Below are positions 1 to 9,602 of a stretch of DNA of 64,000 nucleotides, in pieces. A program made the position numbers and the translations under genes. The notes below the pieces were generated by a model. It searched no databases, was not told the DNA's origin, and saw nothing but the letters and a program-made list of their open reading frames with translations. The stretch comes from JAAXHH01 sp965248395 (GTDB taxonomy: Bacteria; JAAXHH01): positions 1 to 64,000 of the forward strand of contig OZ252103.1 in NCBI GenBank assembly GCA_965248395.1, in the 5' to 3' direction. The first letter of the stretch is position 1, and each line of letters begins with the position of its first letter.

Positions 1-42
1 CACTTACCACTATTACCGTTATTCAAGCGCGTAGATTGTTTG

Positions 43-1050
43 CTAAAACCCGACTTCCTTGAACACGGACAGGGGTATCTCTCCGTCCAGAACCTTGAAA
101 TACTGGTAGTTGGTATCCACCACCCGGTAGCCCATGTTGGTGTACAACAGGATCGGACGAGGGCTGCCGGTGTTCGCCTGGGTGGTCGCGTGGCGGTATC
201 CCAGGTTGTGCATTTCCTTCAGCAGTATCTCCATCATGTACCGCCCGAATCCCTTTCCCTGCTCACCTTCGCTGACCCGCCCGCCTACGGGACTGCCTTC
301 AATGTAGAACCAGGGGATGTAGAAAGTGTCCTGCGCCTTGGACGATCGGCAGAAGTCCCCGTGAGACTGGGCAAAACCATGTCCTATGCGCTGATCTCCC
401 CTGAAAAGCTGAAATTCCATATTGGGCCGTTCGCCCCGTCCGGGCTGGACGTCGAATCGTGTAGTCACCTCCGGATCGGGCAATTCCGGGTCCGGTACTT
501 TGAAGTCAGGGAGTTCAAGGAGGATGATGCCGCGGGTAATGCGATAGTCATTCATGCAGAACAGGGCGCCCACATGCCCCATCCTGTCGGATTGAAACCC
601 GTGGCAGAAACGATAAAACCGGTATCCGAAATAGCTGAATGCCCGGATCTGGCTGATACCGAATCCCCGCAGGTGCCTTTCCGCCGCTTCCACGAGCGCC
701 TGTCCCGCCGGCCTTGCTCCCGCCCGGTGGTGTAGAAACCGGATCAGGCCGATTCGGTCCTGCAGCAACTCCTCGATCGGATGCTGTCCGATTCGATGGT
801 CTTCCTCGCCCTTATGACAGATCGCCACGTGCACGAAGCCGAGTACGGTGCCATCGTCGTCTTCGGCCACCAGGATCGACTCGTCCGATAGATCGTCGTA
901 AGGTTCGTCGTCTTGTTCCTCGCTACACCATAGACCGGTATCGAATTCCTTCTGCGTAACCGGGTAGCAATAAGGCATATCTGAAAACTGTTCGTTGTAG
1001 AAGTCCCGCAGCATGGACGCCTGGTCGATAGACAGGATATTGATAGTCAT
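43..1050 (-). CDS. GNAT-family N-acetyltransferase, probably two tandem domains
   Basis: A 335-residue protein with GNAT character. The C-terminal half carries an acetyl-CoA-binding type segment (EGEQGKGFGRYMMEILLKEM, about residues 262-281) followed by a strand with LLYTNMGYRVV, the usual end of a GNAT fold. The N-terminal half has a weaker second copy (ILVAEDDDGTVLGFVHVAI, then QALVEAAERHLRGFG). Length is about twice a single GNAT domain, so a tandem-domain enzyme is likely. The acyl acceptor cannot be read from sequence. The ATG is preceded by GGGGTG at 5 nt. It lies 17 bp after the methyltransferase on the same strand, so the two are probably co-transcribed. Family call is firm; function is unknown. 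Confidence 0.75.
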   Translation of the reverse strand: MTINILSIDQASMLRDFYNEQFSDMPYCYPVTQKEFDTGLWCSEEQDDEPYDDLSDESILVAEDDDGTVLGFVHVAICHKGEEDHRIGQHPIEELLQDRIGLIRFLHHRAGARPAGQALVEAAERHLRGFGISQIRAFSYFGYRFYRFCHGFQSDRMGHVGALFCMNDYRITRGIILLELPDFKVPDPELPDPEVTTRFDVQPGRGERPNMEFQLFRGDQRIGHGFAQSHGDFCRSSKAQDTFYIPWFYIEGSPVGGRVSEGEQGKGFGRYMMEILLKEMHNLGYRHATTQANTGSPRPILLYTNMGYRVVDTNYQYFKVLDGEIPLSVFKEVGF

Positions 1051-1067
1051 GGTACACCCCAGTGAGG

Positions 1068-1853
1068 TTACGGCTTACTCCGGGCTACCCAAACCTGCTC
1101 ATTGCCATGTTCGAAGGGACCGCGCGTGAAACCCCCGTACAGCGCTTCGACCTCGAAGCCGCAAAGTTCGAGGAGGTGCTGCATCTCTAATCGATAGACG
1201 TAGCGCAGAATGAGCGGGGTGACGGTCTTCGAAACCACCTTGCCCTCGTTGTCCAATTCTTCAAAAAACCGGTATTCCACGAGGGTCTGCTCAGCGGGAT
1301 CGTAACTGCGCGTATCCGAGACCATGACCTGGCGACCCGAATCCGGGTGCCTGAACGTGCCGATGTGGCTGATCACACCCCGGGGCGGCTTCATGTAGGC
1401 GGCGATGATCTCGAGGCTGGGGTCGAACACGTTGAACACCAGGCGGCCGCCATCATTGAGATTATCGCGTATACGCGTGAGGGCTTTCCGTTGATCTTCC
1501 ACGGTCATCATGTGCAGAAACGCGCGGTAGGGTATGATCGCAAGATCGAACTGCCGATCAAGGTCAAAGGTCCGCATATCATCCTCGACGATCTGTATGC
1601 GGCGCCGCGTTTCGTCGGGCAAACCGGCTATTTTGCCCCGGGCGATGTCCAGCATCGCGGGCGCTGAATCGAGACCGACGATATTCACCCCGGACTCGGC
1701 GATCGGAATCATGATCCGGCCAGTGCCGCAGCCGATCTCCAGTACGGGGCCGCTGGCTTTCCTCGCCTCCTCCACGTAAAACGCCTCGTCGCCGTCGAGC
1801 CCTGCCGAAAGGCTGTCATAGAATCCAGCGTCCGTCCTGTCATATTCCGCCAT
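1068..1853 (-). CDS. class I SAM-dependent methyltransferase
   Basis: Rossmann-type methyltransferase of about 261 residues. Motif I is VLEIGCGTGRIMIPIAE, followed by an acidic residue at the end of strand 2 (VGLDSAP) and DLAIIPYRAFLHM as the motif IV region. The reading frame is open 53 codons further upstream, but the ATG at 1853 is preferred: GGGAGG sits 8 nt upstream and the residues before it (Arg/Thr rich) look non-coding. The substrate is unknown; the fold is shared by small-molecule and protein methyltransferases. First gene of a two-gene unit with the downstream GNAT protein. Confidence 0.8.
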   Translation of the reverse strand: MAEYDRTDAGFYDSLSAGLDGDEAFYVEEARKASGPVLEIGCGTGRIMIPIAESGVNIVGLDSAPAMLDIARGKIAGLPDETRRRIQIVEDDMRTFDLDRQFDLAIIPYRAFLHMMTVEDQRKALTRIRDNLNDGGRLVFNVFDPSLEIIAAYMKPPRGVISHIGTFRHPDSGRQVMVSDTRSYDPAEQTLVEYRFFEELDNEGKVVSKTVTPLILRYVYRLEMQHLLELCGFEVEALYGGFTRGPFEHGNEQVWVARSKP

Positions 1854-1980
1854 GTCATACCCTCCCAGGGAAACAACTGGCCAGTCACGGCCTGTCACGC
1901 GTATCGCAGACTCGACCACACACCGGGATGGATGCAGGATCGTGGCGGTCCATGTTCGGCGGCCCCTGGCAAATTCCATT

Positions 1981-2009
1981 ATTATATGGGTTGATTTCCC
2001 AGTTGTCCC
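1981..2009 (-). promoter_or_regulatory. candidate sigma-70 promoter for the methyltransferase-GNAT unit
   Basis: On the minus strand a perfect TATAAT (1981-1986) lies 17 bp from GGGACA (2004-2009), a 4 of 6 match to TTGACA. It would start RNA near 1974, about 120 nt before the methyltransferase ATG. It sits in the divergent gap shared with the dehydrogenase gene. Position and spacing fit; there is no experimental support. Confidence 0.4.
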
Positions 2010-2118
2010 CATTTTACTTCAGTCGGTACCAGGATCCAGTCGCAGCCTGGCGGCCGTTTCGGTTCCACGCAACACGGCTGTGCCATCACACCTACCACAT
2101 CTATACAGGGTAACATCT

Positions 2119-3081
2119 ATGACAGACCGCCTGCGCATCGTCATTCCCGGGGACGATCCCCCGCAGATGCAGGGTTCGCCCCACCTTGAACGACTCGAGG
2201 AATACGGGGAAGTCATTCTCTACACCGATCGGCCCGAAACGGCGGAAGAGAAAATCGAACGGGTCCGCGGCGCCGGAGTGATGATCAACTCCCGGGGCCT
2301 GGTCAAATGGCCCGGTGACGTCCTGCGGGCGCTGCCCGATCTTCGCATGATCGCGACCTGTTCCATCGGTGTCGACAACTTCGACCTCGCCGTGGCCAGG
2401 GAAAGCGGGATCGTCATCTGCAACCAACCAGGCCGGACCGCGTCGGTTGTCGCGGAGCACGCCTTCGGACTCATGTTCGCCCTCGCGAAAAGAGCGACAT
2501 ACTTCACGGAGGCCATGAAAGCCGGGCAGTGGCCCCGGCTGGACAGCTATTACCTCCGGGGCAAGACGATGGGTGTCATCGGAACCGGTCCCATTGGATC
2601 GGAAATGGCGAGGATGGCGGGGAACGCGGGCATGGACGTGATCGCCTGGACGTACAACCCCTCCGATGAAAGGGCCAGGGAAATCGGGGTAACCTACGTG
2701 GAACTGGATGAATTAATGCGGAGGTCGGACGTCATATCGCTGCATGTCATGCTGACGGTCGATAGCCGTCACATGATCAACAGAAAATCGCTGGCGTGTA
2801 TGAAACCCGGGGCTTTGCTGATCAACTGCGGCCGGGGCGGCCTGGTGGATACGGACGCGCTGGTCGGGGCGCTCCGTTCCGGGCACCTGGGCGGTGCGGC
2901 GCTGGACGTCTTTGAAACGGAACCCATTCCGGCGGATCATCCCCTGCTCGACATGGAGCATGTCGTGCTGACACCCCACTGCGCGGACATGACCCCCGAA
3001 GGCGTCGACCTGCTCAACGAAGGCGCGGTAGACAACGTCATCGCCTTTCTCGAAGGCCGTCCGCAGAACGTGGTGGGCTAA
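2119..3081 (+). CDS. D-isomer-specific 2-hydroxyacid dehydrogenase family protein
   Basis: About 320 residues with the full family layout: an N-terminal catalytic segment, then an NAD-binding domain with GVIGTGPIGSEMARMAG, then the catalytic set Arg (INCGRGGLVDTDAL), Glu (ALDVFETEP) and His (LTPHCADMTPE). It should interconvert a 2-keto acid and a D-2-hydroxy acid with NAD(P)H; the exact substrate (glycerate, lactate or phosphoglycerate type) is not determined. The open frame extends to 1852, but the ATG at 2119 begins at the conserved N-terminus (MTDRLRIVIPGDD), with AGGG nearby. Transcribed divergently from the methyltransferase gene. Confidence 0.85.
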   Translation: MTDRLRIVIPGDDPPQMQGSPHLERLEEYGEVILYTDRPETAEEKIERVRGAGVMINSRGLVKWPGDVLRALPDLRMIATCSIGVDNFDLAVARESGIVICNQPGRTASVVAEHAFGLMFALAKRATYFTEAMKAGQWPRLDSYYLRGKTMGVIGTGPIGSEMARMAGNAGMDVIAWTYNPSDERAREIGVTYVELDELMRRSDVISLHVMLTVDSRHMINRKSLACMKPGALLINCGRGGLVDTDALVGALRSGHLGGAALDVFETEPIPADHPLLDMEHVVLTPHCADMTPEGVDLLNEGAVDNVIAFLEGRPQNVVG

Positions 3082-3120
3082 GGACTGAATCTGTCTACGC
3101 CCGGTGCCGCGCCTCCCGTA

Positions 3121-3522
3121 TTACTGCTCCGCCCGGTGACGCAACTCGCGGCCCTTGTCCGGCGTCGGGTCCTCGACCAATCCGTACATCTGCCTTCCCT
3201 CGTGGTCTTCCGGCAGGTATTCCGTGATCGGCTGTCCCTCGGGGGTCACGAACAGCAGGCAGTGGCAGTACTTCCAGATCTTCATTTCGTCACAGGCGCA
3301 CACCCACTCGCGGCTGCGTTCCAGCTCGGCTTTTTTGTCGGGGTAGAAATTGCACGGGCACAGGGGCCGGCCCAGTTCGTCCACGTGGGCGGCAAGACCC
3401 TTGACCACGGAATCTGTTACTTCCGCGTTCGGATGGGGCGAGGTGCCCGTCTTCTCCCAGTACTTCTCGCAGTATCGTTCCATCCGTTTCATGCTTTTTT
3501 CAGTAGGCTGTTGATCGCTCAC
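3121..3522 (-). CDS. ferredoxin:thioredoxin reductase catalytic (beta) subunit homolog
   Basis: A 133-residue protein holding the complete cysteine signature of the FTR catalytic chain: CPC (in RPLCPCNFY), CAC (in WVCACDEM) and CHC (in KYCHCLLF). In the family these provide four [4Fe-4S] ligands and the redox-active disulfide. The upstream segment PNAEVTDSVVKGLA is also typical. Start is GTG with AAGGAG 7 nt upstream. No variable (alpha) subunit, ferredoxin or thioredoxin gene is adjacent, so the electron donor and target are unknown. It stands alone between a convergent dehydrogenase gene and the divergent respiratory operon. Confidence 0.85.
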   Translation of the reverse strand: MSDQQPTEKSMKRMERYCEKYWEKTGTSPHPNAEVTDSVVKGLAAHVDELGRPLCPCNFYPDKKAELERSREWVCACDEMKIWKYCHCLLFVTPEGQPITEYLPEDHEGRQMYGLVEDPTPDKGRELRHRAEQ

Positions 3523-3878
3523 GGTTCCACTCCTTGAATGGGTGCTGCTTTCCTGGCATTCCTGCTATTTGCCCTCCATCTCGTCCTCGTATCAATGTAC
3601 CCGTTCCGGACTGCCATGTCAATCGTTCACCGGTTCAATCCGACGGCAGCCATTGGTTAAAACAATTAACTTGAAATGCGATACCGACAGCCCATGCGAT
3701 GCCGCGGACGGTGATGTACGTGCCTGAATCCAACCGTTCAGACTGCCTTCCGTTAAAATCAATCCAGCATGCGGAATTATATTGACTTTATTTGCGGCGC
3801 GATATATCCTGAATGACTGTTGTTCAGAATCTGGATATTCGTTGAGGAACGCATCAGAAATAGACAGAACGAGTCACT
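3523..3878. other. divergent intergenic region between the FTR gene and the respiratory operon
   Basis: This 356-bp gap is more AT-rich than its surroundings and has no convincing gene. It should hold promoters for the FTR gene (leftward) and for actA (rightward). The only promoter-like pair I would point to is the one listed at 3782-3810. Confidence 0.5.
3782..3810 (+). promoter_or_regulatory. candidate promoter of the act/cox respiratory operon
   Basis: TTGACT (3782-3787) and TATCCT (3805-3810) are separated by 17 bp. The -10 matches TATAAT at 4 of 6 positions. RNA would start near 3817, about 60 nt before actA. An imperfect TGAATGACTGTTGTTCA inverted repeat follows in the leader. Moderate to weak evidence. 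Confidence 0.35.
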
Positions 3879-4547
3879 ATGCCGCAGATTTTTTCCCCCG
3901 CCGCCAACACATGGCTAAAGGCGAGCATCGTCGGTGGGGCCCTCCTTCTGACAACCGTTTTTGGCGTGATTTTCTACCTCGGTTCAACTTCTTACGTTAC
4001 CCGGCAGCACCAGGTTAGACCCCAACCCGTTCCTTTCAGTCATCGACATCACGTTAATCAACTCGGCATCGACTGCCGGTATTGCCACTCGACGGTCGAA
4101 ACGAGCGCTTTTGCCGGCATGCCGCCGACGAAAACGTGCATGAGCTGCCACTCGCAGGTCTGGACCGACGCGCCGATGCTGGAGCCGGTGCGCGATAGCT
4201 ACGCGACCGGAGTGTCTCTGGAATGGACCCGGGTGCATGACCTGCCGGACTACGTGTATTTCAATCATAGTATTCATATTAACAAGGGAATTGGCTGCGA
4301 ATCCTGTCACGGCGCTGTCAACGAGATGGCCCTGATGTGGCAGGAGGAATCGCTGCAGATGATGTGGTGCCTCGAATGTCACCGCGGCCCGGAACACTTC
4401 ATCCGGGAACGGACGGATGTGTACAAGTTCGAATCCCAGCCCGATTACTCGCCCCCGATGGACCAGATGGCCCTCGGCGCGCAGTTGATTCGGGGCTACC
4501 GGGTAAACAAGGTTCAGTTGCAAGACTGTTCCATCTGCCATCGATAG
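3879..4547 (+). CDS. actA: ActA, pentaheme cytochrome c subunit of Alternative Complex III
   Basis: A 222-residue protein with one N-terminal membrane anchor (about residues 14-33) and five CxxCH heme c motifs in the exported part: CRYCH, CMSCH, CESCH, CLECH and CSICH. This matches ActA, which takes electrons from the quinol-oxidising core of ACIII and passes them to the mono-heme ActE or the oxidase. It is the first gene of the actABCDEF operon, 24 bp before actB. No strong ribosome-binding site precedes the ATG, but no other start fits the anchor. Identification rests on five hemes, the anchor and gene order. Confidence 0.92.
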   Translation: MPQIFSPAANTWLKASIVGGALLLTTVFGVIFYLGSTSYVTRQHQVRPQPVPFSHRHHVNQLGIDCRYCHSTVETSAFAGMPPTKTCMSCHSQVWTDAPMLEPVRDSYATGVSLEWTRVHDLPDYVYFNHSIHINKGIGCESCHGAVNEMALMWQEESLQMMWCLECHRGPEHFIRERTDVYKFESQPDYSPPMDQMALGAQLIRGYRVNKVQLQDCSICHR

Positions 4548-4571
4548 CAGCGACAGCCACGGTATCGAACC

Positions 4572-7500
4572 ATGAAACAGACTTCGGAACGGCATATCAC
4601 GGAAGCGGGAGCATTGAACGTGGGCAGGAACGGCGGTCCTGAATACTGGCGCAGCCTGGATCAACTAGCCGAGACGGAAGAGTTCCAGGCGTTCATGGAA
4701 AAAGAATTCCCGCAGCACGTGGAAGAGGTCAAGGCCAATCCCGTCAGCCGGAGAAAGTTCCTTAAGCTGATGGGCGCTTCGGTCGCCTTGGCCGGCGCTG
4801 CCTGTACGCGCCAGCCGAGTGAGAAAATCATACCCTACGTGCTGCCCCCGGAAGAAGTAGTCCCCGGAAAAGCCCTGTATTACGCGTCGGCCTACATCCA
4901 TGACGGCGTGGCAAACGGCGTTCTGGTGGAAAGCCACATGGGTCGGCCCACGAAGGTTGAAGGCAACCCGGAACACCCTGCCAGCCTGGGGTCGACTAAC
5001 GTCTTTGCCCAGGCTTCCATCCTGACGATGTACGACCCGGACCGTTCGCAGTCTGTGATCAGACGGGGCCGGATCACCACCTACGACGCATACCTGAACG
5101 AACTAAACGAAGCCCTGTCCAACCAGGCTGAGAAAAAAGGTGGCGGTCTGCGCATTTTGACCGGCACCGTTACCTCGCCGACCCTGCATGGCCAGTTGGA
5201 GGCCCTGCTTGCCCAGTATCCCGGGGCCCGGTGGCACCAGTACGACCCGATCACCCTAGACAACGCCAGGGAGGGTTCGCGCCTGGCCTTCGGCGAAGTA
5301 CTGTCGAGCCGATACCAGGTAGAAAAAGCTGACGTGATACTGTCCCTGGACGGTGACTTCTTGTCGAACGGACCCGGCGCCGTGCGGTATGCCCGTGACT
5401 TCGCATCCCGCCGTGACGGCAACGATATCGATAACATGAACAGGCTGTACGTCATCGAAAGCTCGCCTTCGCTGACCGGCGCCCAGGCGGATCATCTGCT
5501 CGGACGGCGCGCGGGAGAGATCGAAGGGCTCGCACGGATGATCGCCTCGGGTCTGGGCATCTCCGTATCAGCCGGTACGGATAGTGACGAGGAAACGAAT
5601 CGCTGGGTTTCCGCCGTGGTGGATGATCTCCGGTCGCACGCCGGCGCCAGCCTCGTCGTCACCGGCGACCAACAGCCTCCCGCCGTACACGCCCTCGTCC
5701 ACGCGATGAACGAAATGCTGGGCAATGCGGGAAACACCATTACCTACACCGAATCCATCGAGGCGGCGCCCGTCAACCAGGCCGAATCGCTCGCTTCGCT
5801 GGTAAACGACATGAAGAGCGGAGCGGTCGACCTGTTGGTCGTGATCGGAAGCAACCCCGTCTACGCGACGCCGGGTGACCTCGAATTCGAAACGGCGATG
5901 GAAAACGTGGCGATGCGCATACACGCCGGCCTGTACCACGACGAAACGGCCGAGTTGTGCCACTGGCATATTCCGATGACGCATCCCCTGGAGGCCTGGA
6001 GCGACGCGCGGTCCTACGATGGAACAATCACGGTCGTTCAGCCCCTTATCGCACCTCTGTACCGGGGCAAAAGCGAACACGATATCGTGGCGGCGCTGAC
6101 TGGCAACGCCATGAAAAAGGGGTATGATACCGTCCGCGAACACTGGCAGAACATGGCGTATAATGGTTCGCAGGACTTCGAAGTCTTCTGGCAGACCACG
6201 ATCCATAACGGATTCATCGACGGATCCGCCCTGCCTCCCAGGCAGACAATGGTTGGCGGTATCTCCGCTGCCTTGGGCGAGGGTTCAACGCCTGACGCGG
6301 GCATGGAAATCATATTCGCGGCGGACCCGACCGTGTGGGACGGGTGTTACGCCAACAACGGCTGGTTGCAGGAACTGCCCAAACCGCTCACGAAGCTGAC
6401 CTGGGACAACGCCGCCGTGATGGGTCCCTCCGCCGCGAAGCGCCTGGGTGTCGAAAACAACGACGTGGTCGAACTCGCGTACCGGGATCGCAAAGTGAAC
6501 GCCCCCGTATGGATTCTGCCCGGCCATCCGGACAACGCCGTAACGGTGCACCTGGGATACGGCCGCACACGGGCGGGGAAACTGGGCACTAATACCGGAT
6601 TCGATGCAAATACCTTGCGTCCTTCCGACGGTTCGTTTTTCGGCGGTGGTTTACAGGTGACCCGAACCGGGGAAACCTTCGACATCTACAGCACGCAGGA
6701 TCACCACGCCATGGATCTCGAGGGATTGGGAAGCATGTCCCGCGACCGGAACCTGATCCGGGTCAGCGACGTGGAGACTTTCAAGGAAGATTCCCACGTG
6801 ATTCAGGAGATGTGGGAGGAACCCGACCCGGAACGAAATCTCTATCCCGACGATCACGCCTATGACGGACCCAACGCCTGGGGCATGGTCATCGACCTGA
6901 ACAAGTGCAACGGCTGCAATACGTGCACCATAGCCTGCCAGTCGGAGAACAACATCTCGGTCGTCGGAAAGGAAGAAGTGGGCAACGGCCGGGAAATGCA
7001 CTGGATCCGGATCGACCGCTACTACCGGGGAGATCTCGATGCGCCGGAGACCTTTCACCAGCCCGTCCCGTGCATGCAGTGCGAGAACGCGCCCTGCGAA
7101 CTGGTCTGCCCCGTCGGTGCGACCGTCCACAGCAAGGAAGGCCTGAACGACATGGTCTATAACCGCTGCGTCGGGACGCGCTACTGTTCCAACAACTGTC
7201 CCTACAAGGTCCGGCGGTTCAATTTCTACCTGTACGCCGACTTCGAAACGCCGAGCCTGCAACTGGGGCGCAACCCGGACGTGACGGTACGCAGCCGCGG
7301 GGTCATGGAAAAATGCACCTATTGCGTCCAACGCATCAACGTCGCCCGGATCGATTCGAAGAAGGAAGACCGCGACATCGCCGACGGCGAAATCCTAACG
7401 GCCTGCCAGCAGGCTTGCCCGTCCCAGGCGATCGCCTTCGGCAACATTAAGGACGAGAACAGCGAGGTGTCCAGGCTGAAAGCCAGCCCCTTGAATTACG

Positions 7501-7583
7501 GGATGCTGACGGACCTGCTGACGAAACCGCGAACGACGTACCTGGGGCGGATTCGCAATCCGAACCCGGTCCTCGAAGCGTGA
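4572..7583 (+). CDS. actB: ActB, molybdopterin-oxidoreductase-like iron-sulfur subunit of Alternative Complex III
   Basis: A 1003-residue fusion of a molybdopterin-oxidoreductase-like domain and a ferredoxin-like domain. A Tat-type motif (SRRKFLK, residues 59-65) followed by a hydrophobic stretch ending in a Cys (AGAACTRQ) indicates export in folded form and possible lipid attachment. The C-terminal part has four cluster motifs: CNGCNTCTIAC, CMQCENAPCELVC, CVGTRYCSNNC (three Cys, as for a [3Fe-4S] cluster) and CTYC with CQQAC. ActB proteins known from ACIII keep the molybdopterin fold but lack the cofactor. Lies between actA and actC. Confidence 0.92.
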   Translation: MKQTSERHITEAGALNVGRNGGPEYWRSLDQLAETEEFQAFMEKEFPQHVEEVKANPVSRRKFLKLMGASVALAGAACTRQPSEKIIPYVLPPEEVVPGKALYYASAYIHDGVANGVLVESHMGRPTKVEGNPEHPASLGSTNVFAQASILTMYDPDRSQSVIRRGRITTYDAYLNELNEALSNQAEKKGGGLRILTGTVTSPTLHGQLEALLAQYPGARWHQYDPITLDNAREGSRLAFGEVLSSRYQVEKADVILSLDGDFLSNGPGAVRYARDFASRRDGNDIDNMNRLYVIESSPSLTGAQADHLLGRRAGEIEGLARMIASGLGISVSAGTDSDEETNRWVSAVVDDLRSHAGASLVVTGDQQPPAVHALVHAMNEMLGNAGNTITYTESIEAAPVNQAESLASLVNDMKSGAVDLLVVIGSNPVYATPGDLEFETAMENVAMRIHAGLYHDETAELCHWHIPMTHPLEAWSDARSYDGTITVVQPLIAPLYRGKSEHDIVAALTGNAMKKGYDTVREHWQNMAYNGSQDFEVFWQTTIHNGFIDGSALPPRQTMVGGISAALGEGSTPDAGMEIIFAADPTVWDGCYANNGWLQELPKPLTKLTWDNAAVMGPSAAKRLGVENNDVVELAYRDRKVNAPVWILPGHPDNAVTVHLGYGRTRAGKLGTNTGFDANTLRPSDGSFFGGGLQVTRTGETFDIYSTQDHHAMDLEGLGSMSRDRNLIRVSDVETFKEDSHVIQEMWEEPDPERNLYPDDHAYDGPNAWGMVIDLNKCNGCNTCTIACQSENNISVVGKEEVGNGREMHWIRIDRYYRGDLDAPETFHQPVPCMQCENAPCELVCPVGATVHSKEGLNDMVYNRCVGTRYCSNNCPYKVRRFNFYLYADFETPSLQLGRNPDVTVRSRGVMEKCTYCVQRINVARIDSKKEDRDIADGEILTACQQACPSQAIAFGNIKDENSEVSRLKASPLNYGMLTDLLTKPRTTYLGRIRNPNPVLEA

Positions 7584-7648
7584 GACTGAATTAAGGGTAA
7601 CTGGAAGTCACGGCAGTCGAAACCCGCCGTGAAAGAGGGAGTGGTTCC

Positions 7649-9052
7649 TTGTCGCAAAAGGCCGCAGATTTAGAACGGTCAGGGCGGACCGAGCAGTCCG
7701 GTGCTTACACGGGCGATGGTTTTGTCGCGCCCGAGTACGATAATACCACCGTTACCGCAAAGATCGCCGACATCGTCCTCCGGTCGAGTACGCCGCTGGG
7801 ATGGTACCTGGCCGTGGCGATCCTGCTGCCCGTCGTCGGACTGCTGGGCATCTCCATCACCTACCTGGTACTGATAGGCACCGGCATCTGGGGCCTGAAC
7901 GTGCCGGTCGGCTGGGGTTTCGCCATCATCAACTTCGTCTGGTGGATCGGTATCGGACACGCCGGCACACTCATCTCCGCCATCCTCCACCTGATGCGGC
8001 AGGACTGGCGGAACTCGATCAACCGTTTCGCGGAAGCGATGACGATTTTCGCCGTGATGTGCGCCGGCATGTTTCCGCTGCTTCACGTGGGCCGGCCCTG
8101 GCTGGCGTACTGGCTGCTTCCGCTGCCCAATACCATGTCTCTGTGGCCCCAGTGGCGTTCGCCGCTGGTCTGGGATGTGTTCGCCGTGTCGACCTATTTC
8201 ATTGTTTCCCTGATCTTCTGGTACATGGGCATGATCCCGGATCTCGGCACCCTCCGTGATCGGGCAAAACATCCCATCATCCAGCGCATATTCGGAGTCC
8301 TATCCCTGGGCTGGCGCGGCGCTTCGTCGCACTGGGCCCGGTATGAAAAAGCCTATCTCATCCTGGCCGGGCTGTCCACGCCCCTGGTCCTGTCCGTGCA
8401 TTCCATCGTTTCGCTGGACTTCGCCGTTTCGCTGATTCCAGGCTGGCATACGACCGTGTTCCCGCCCTACTTCGTGGCCGGCGCCATATACGCCGGTTTC
8501 GCCATGGTGATGACGCTGACAATACCAGTGCGCAAGTGGTTCGGACTGCAGGGTCTCATTACGATCCGGCACCTGGAGAACATGGGCAAGGTCACGCTGG
8601 CGACGGGATTCATAGTCATCTACGGATACGCCATGGAAATGTTCATCTCGTGGTACAGCGCGAGTCCCTACGAAGGGTTCATGATGTGGAATCGCATGTC
8701 CGGTCAATACGGGCACGTATACTGGGCGCTGATCTTCTGCAACGCCTGCAGTATCCAGATTCTATGGTGGAAACGGGCCCGGCGCAGTCCCGTGGTGCTG
8801 TTCATCGTATCCCTGATTGTCGGCGTGGGCATGTGGCTGGAACGTTTTGTCATCGTGGTGACCAGCCTGGCCAACGATTACATGCCTTCGTCGTGGGACT
8901 ACTACTCGGGCACGATCTGGGACTGGAGCCTCTACATCGGCACGATCGGTTTCTTCCTTTTCATGATGTGCCTGTTCATCCGGTTCTTGCCGATGATTCC
9001 CATGTCCGAAATGAAGATGGTCATTCCGAAGCACCGGAAGAAGGACGCTTGA
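7649..9052 (+). CDS. actC: ActC, NrfD/PsrC-like integral membrane subunit of Alternative Complex III
   Basis: A 467-residue polytopic membrane protein of the NrfD/PsrC type with about ten hydrophobic helices after a roughly 50-residue cytoplasmic lead. ActC holds the quinol-binding site of ACIII next to ActB. Translation starts with TTG at 7649, with AGAGGGAG 7-8 nt upstream; no better start is available. Residues such as HAGTLISAILHL and WHTTVFPPYFVAGA are characteristic of the family. Its stop lies 1 bp before actD. Confidence 0.92.
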   Translation: MSQKAADLERSGRTEQSGAYTGDGFVAPEYDNTTVTAKIADIVLRSSTPLGWYLAVAILLPVVGLLGISITYLVLIGTGIWGLNVPVGWGFAIINFVWWIGIGHAGTLISAILHLMRQDWRNSINRFAEAMTIFAVMCAGMFPLLHVGRPWLAYWLLPLPNTMSLWPQWRSPLVWDVFAVSTYFIVSLIFWYMGMIPDLGTLRDRAKHPIIQRIFGVLSLGWRGASSHWARYEKAYLILAGLSTPLVLSVHSIVSLDFAVSLIPGWHTTVFPPYFVAGAIYAGFAMVMTLTIPVRKWFGLQGLITIRHLENMGKVTLATGFIVIYGYAMEMFISWYSASPYEGFMMWNRMSGQYGHVYWALIFCNACSIQILWWKRARRSPVVLFIVSLIVGVGMWLERFVIVVTSLANDYMPSSWDYYSGTIWDWSLYIGTIGFFLFMMCLFIRFLPMIPMSEMKMVIPKHRKKDA

Positions 9053-9053
9053 T

Positions 9054-9602
9054 ATGAATCACGGACCCGGGCAGGACGAACTGCGCGGCCTCGTAGCCGA
9101 GTTCGAAAACGAGGAATCCATCGTGGAAGCCACGCGGAAGACCGTGGAGGCCGGATATCATCATGTCGAAACCTACACGCCCTACCCGCTCGAAGCACTG
9201 CTGGACATTCAGCATCTTCACAAGAACAAGGTGGCGCTGGTGATCCTCATCGGCGGTCTGACCGGATGCGCCGTCGGCTTCTTCATGCAGTACTTCGCCT
9301 CGGTGATTCACTACCCGATCAACGTGGGCGGCCGACCCTTTAACAGCTGGCCGGCCTTCATACCCGTCATGTTCGAGTGTACGGTCCTTTTCGCTTCCTT
9401 TGCCGCCCTGGTCGGGATGTTGGTAATGAACAATCTGCCTCGCCCCAACCATCCGCTATTCGATATCGAACGGTTCCGGTACGCCACACAGGATCGTTTC
9501 TTTCTGTGTATCGAGGCGGAGGACCCGTATTTCGACCGGGAGGCTACCCGGCAGTTTCTCGAGGAACTGAATCCGCACGAGGTGACCGAAGTTGAAGCGT
9601 AA
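9054..9602 (+). CDS. actD: ActD, membrane subunit of Alternative Complex III (DUF3341)
   Basis: A 182-residue protein with a soluble N-terminal domain (GLVAEFENEESIVEATRKT), two membrane helices (about residues 60-80 and 103-124) and a C-terminal soluble tail containing DRFFLCIEAEDPYFD. This is the DUF3341/ActD layout. ActD is a structural subunit with no cofactor. Its end overlaps the TTG start of actE by 11 bp, indicating translational coupling. Confidence 0.9.
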   Translation: MNHGPGQDELRGLVAEFENEESIVEATRKTVEAGYHHVETYTPYPLEALLDIQHLHKNKVALVILIGGLTGCAVGFFMQYFASVIHYPINVGGRPFNSWPAFIPVMFECTVLFASFAALVGMLVMNNLPRPNHPLFDIERFRYATQDRFFLCIEAEDPYFDREATRQFLEELNPHEVTEVEA

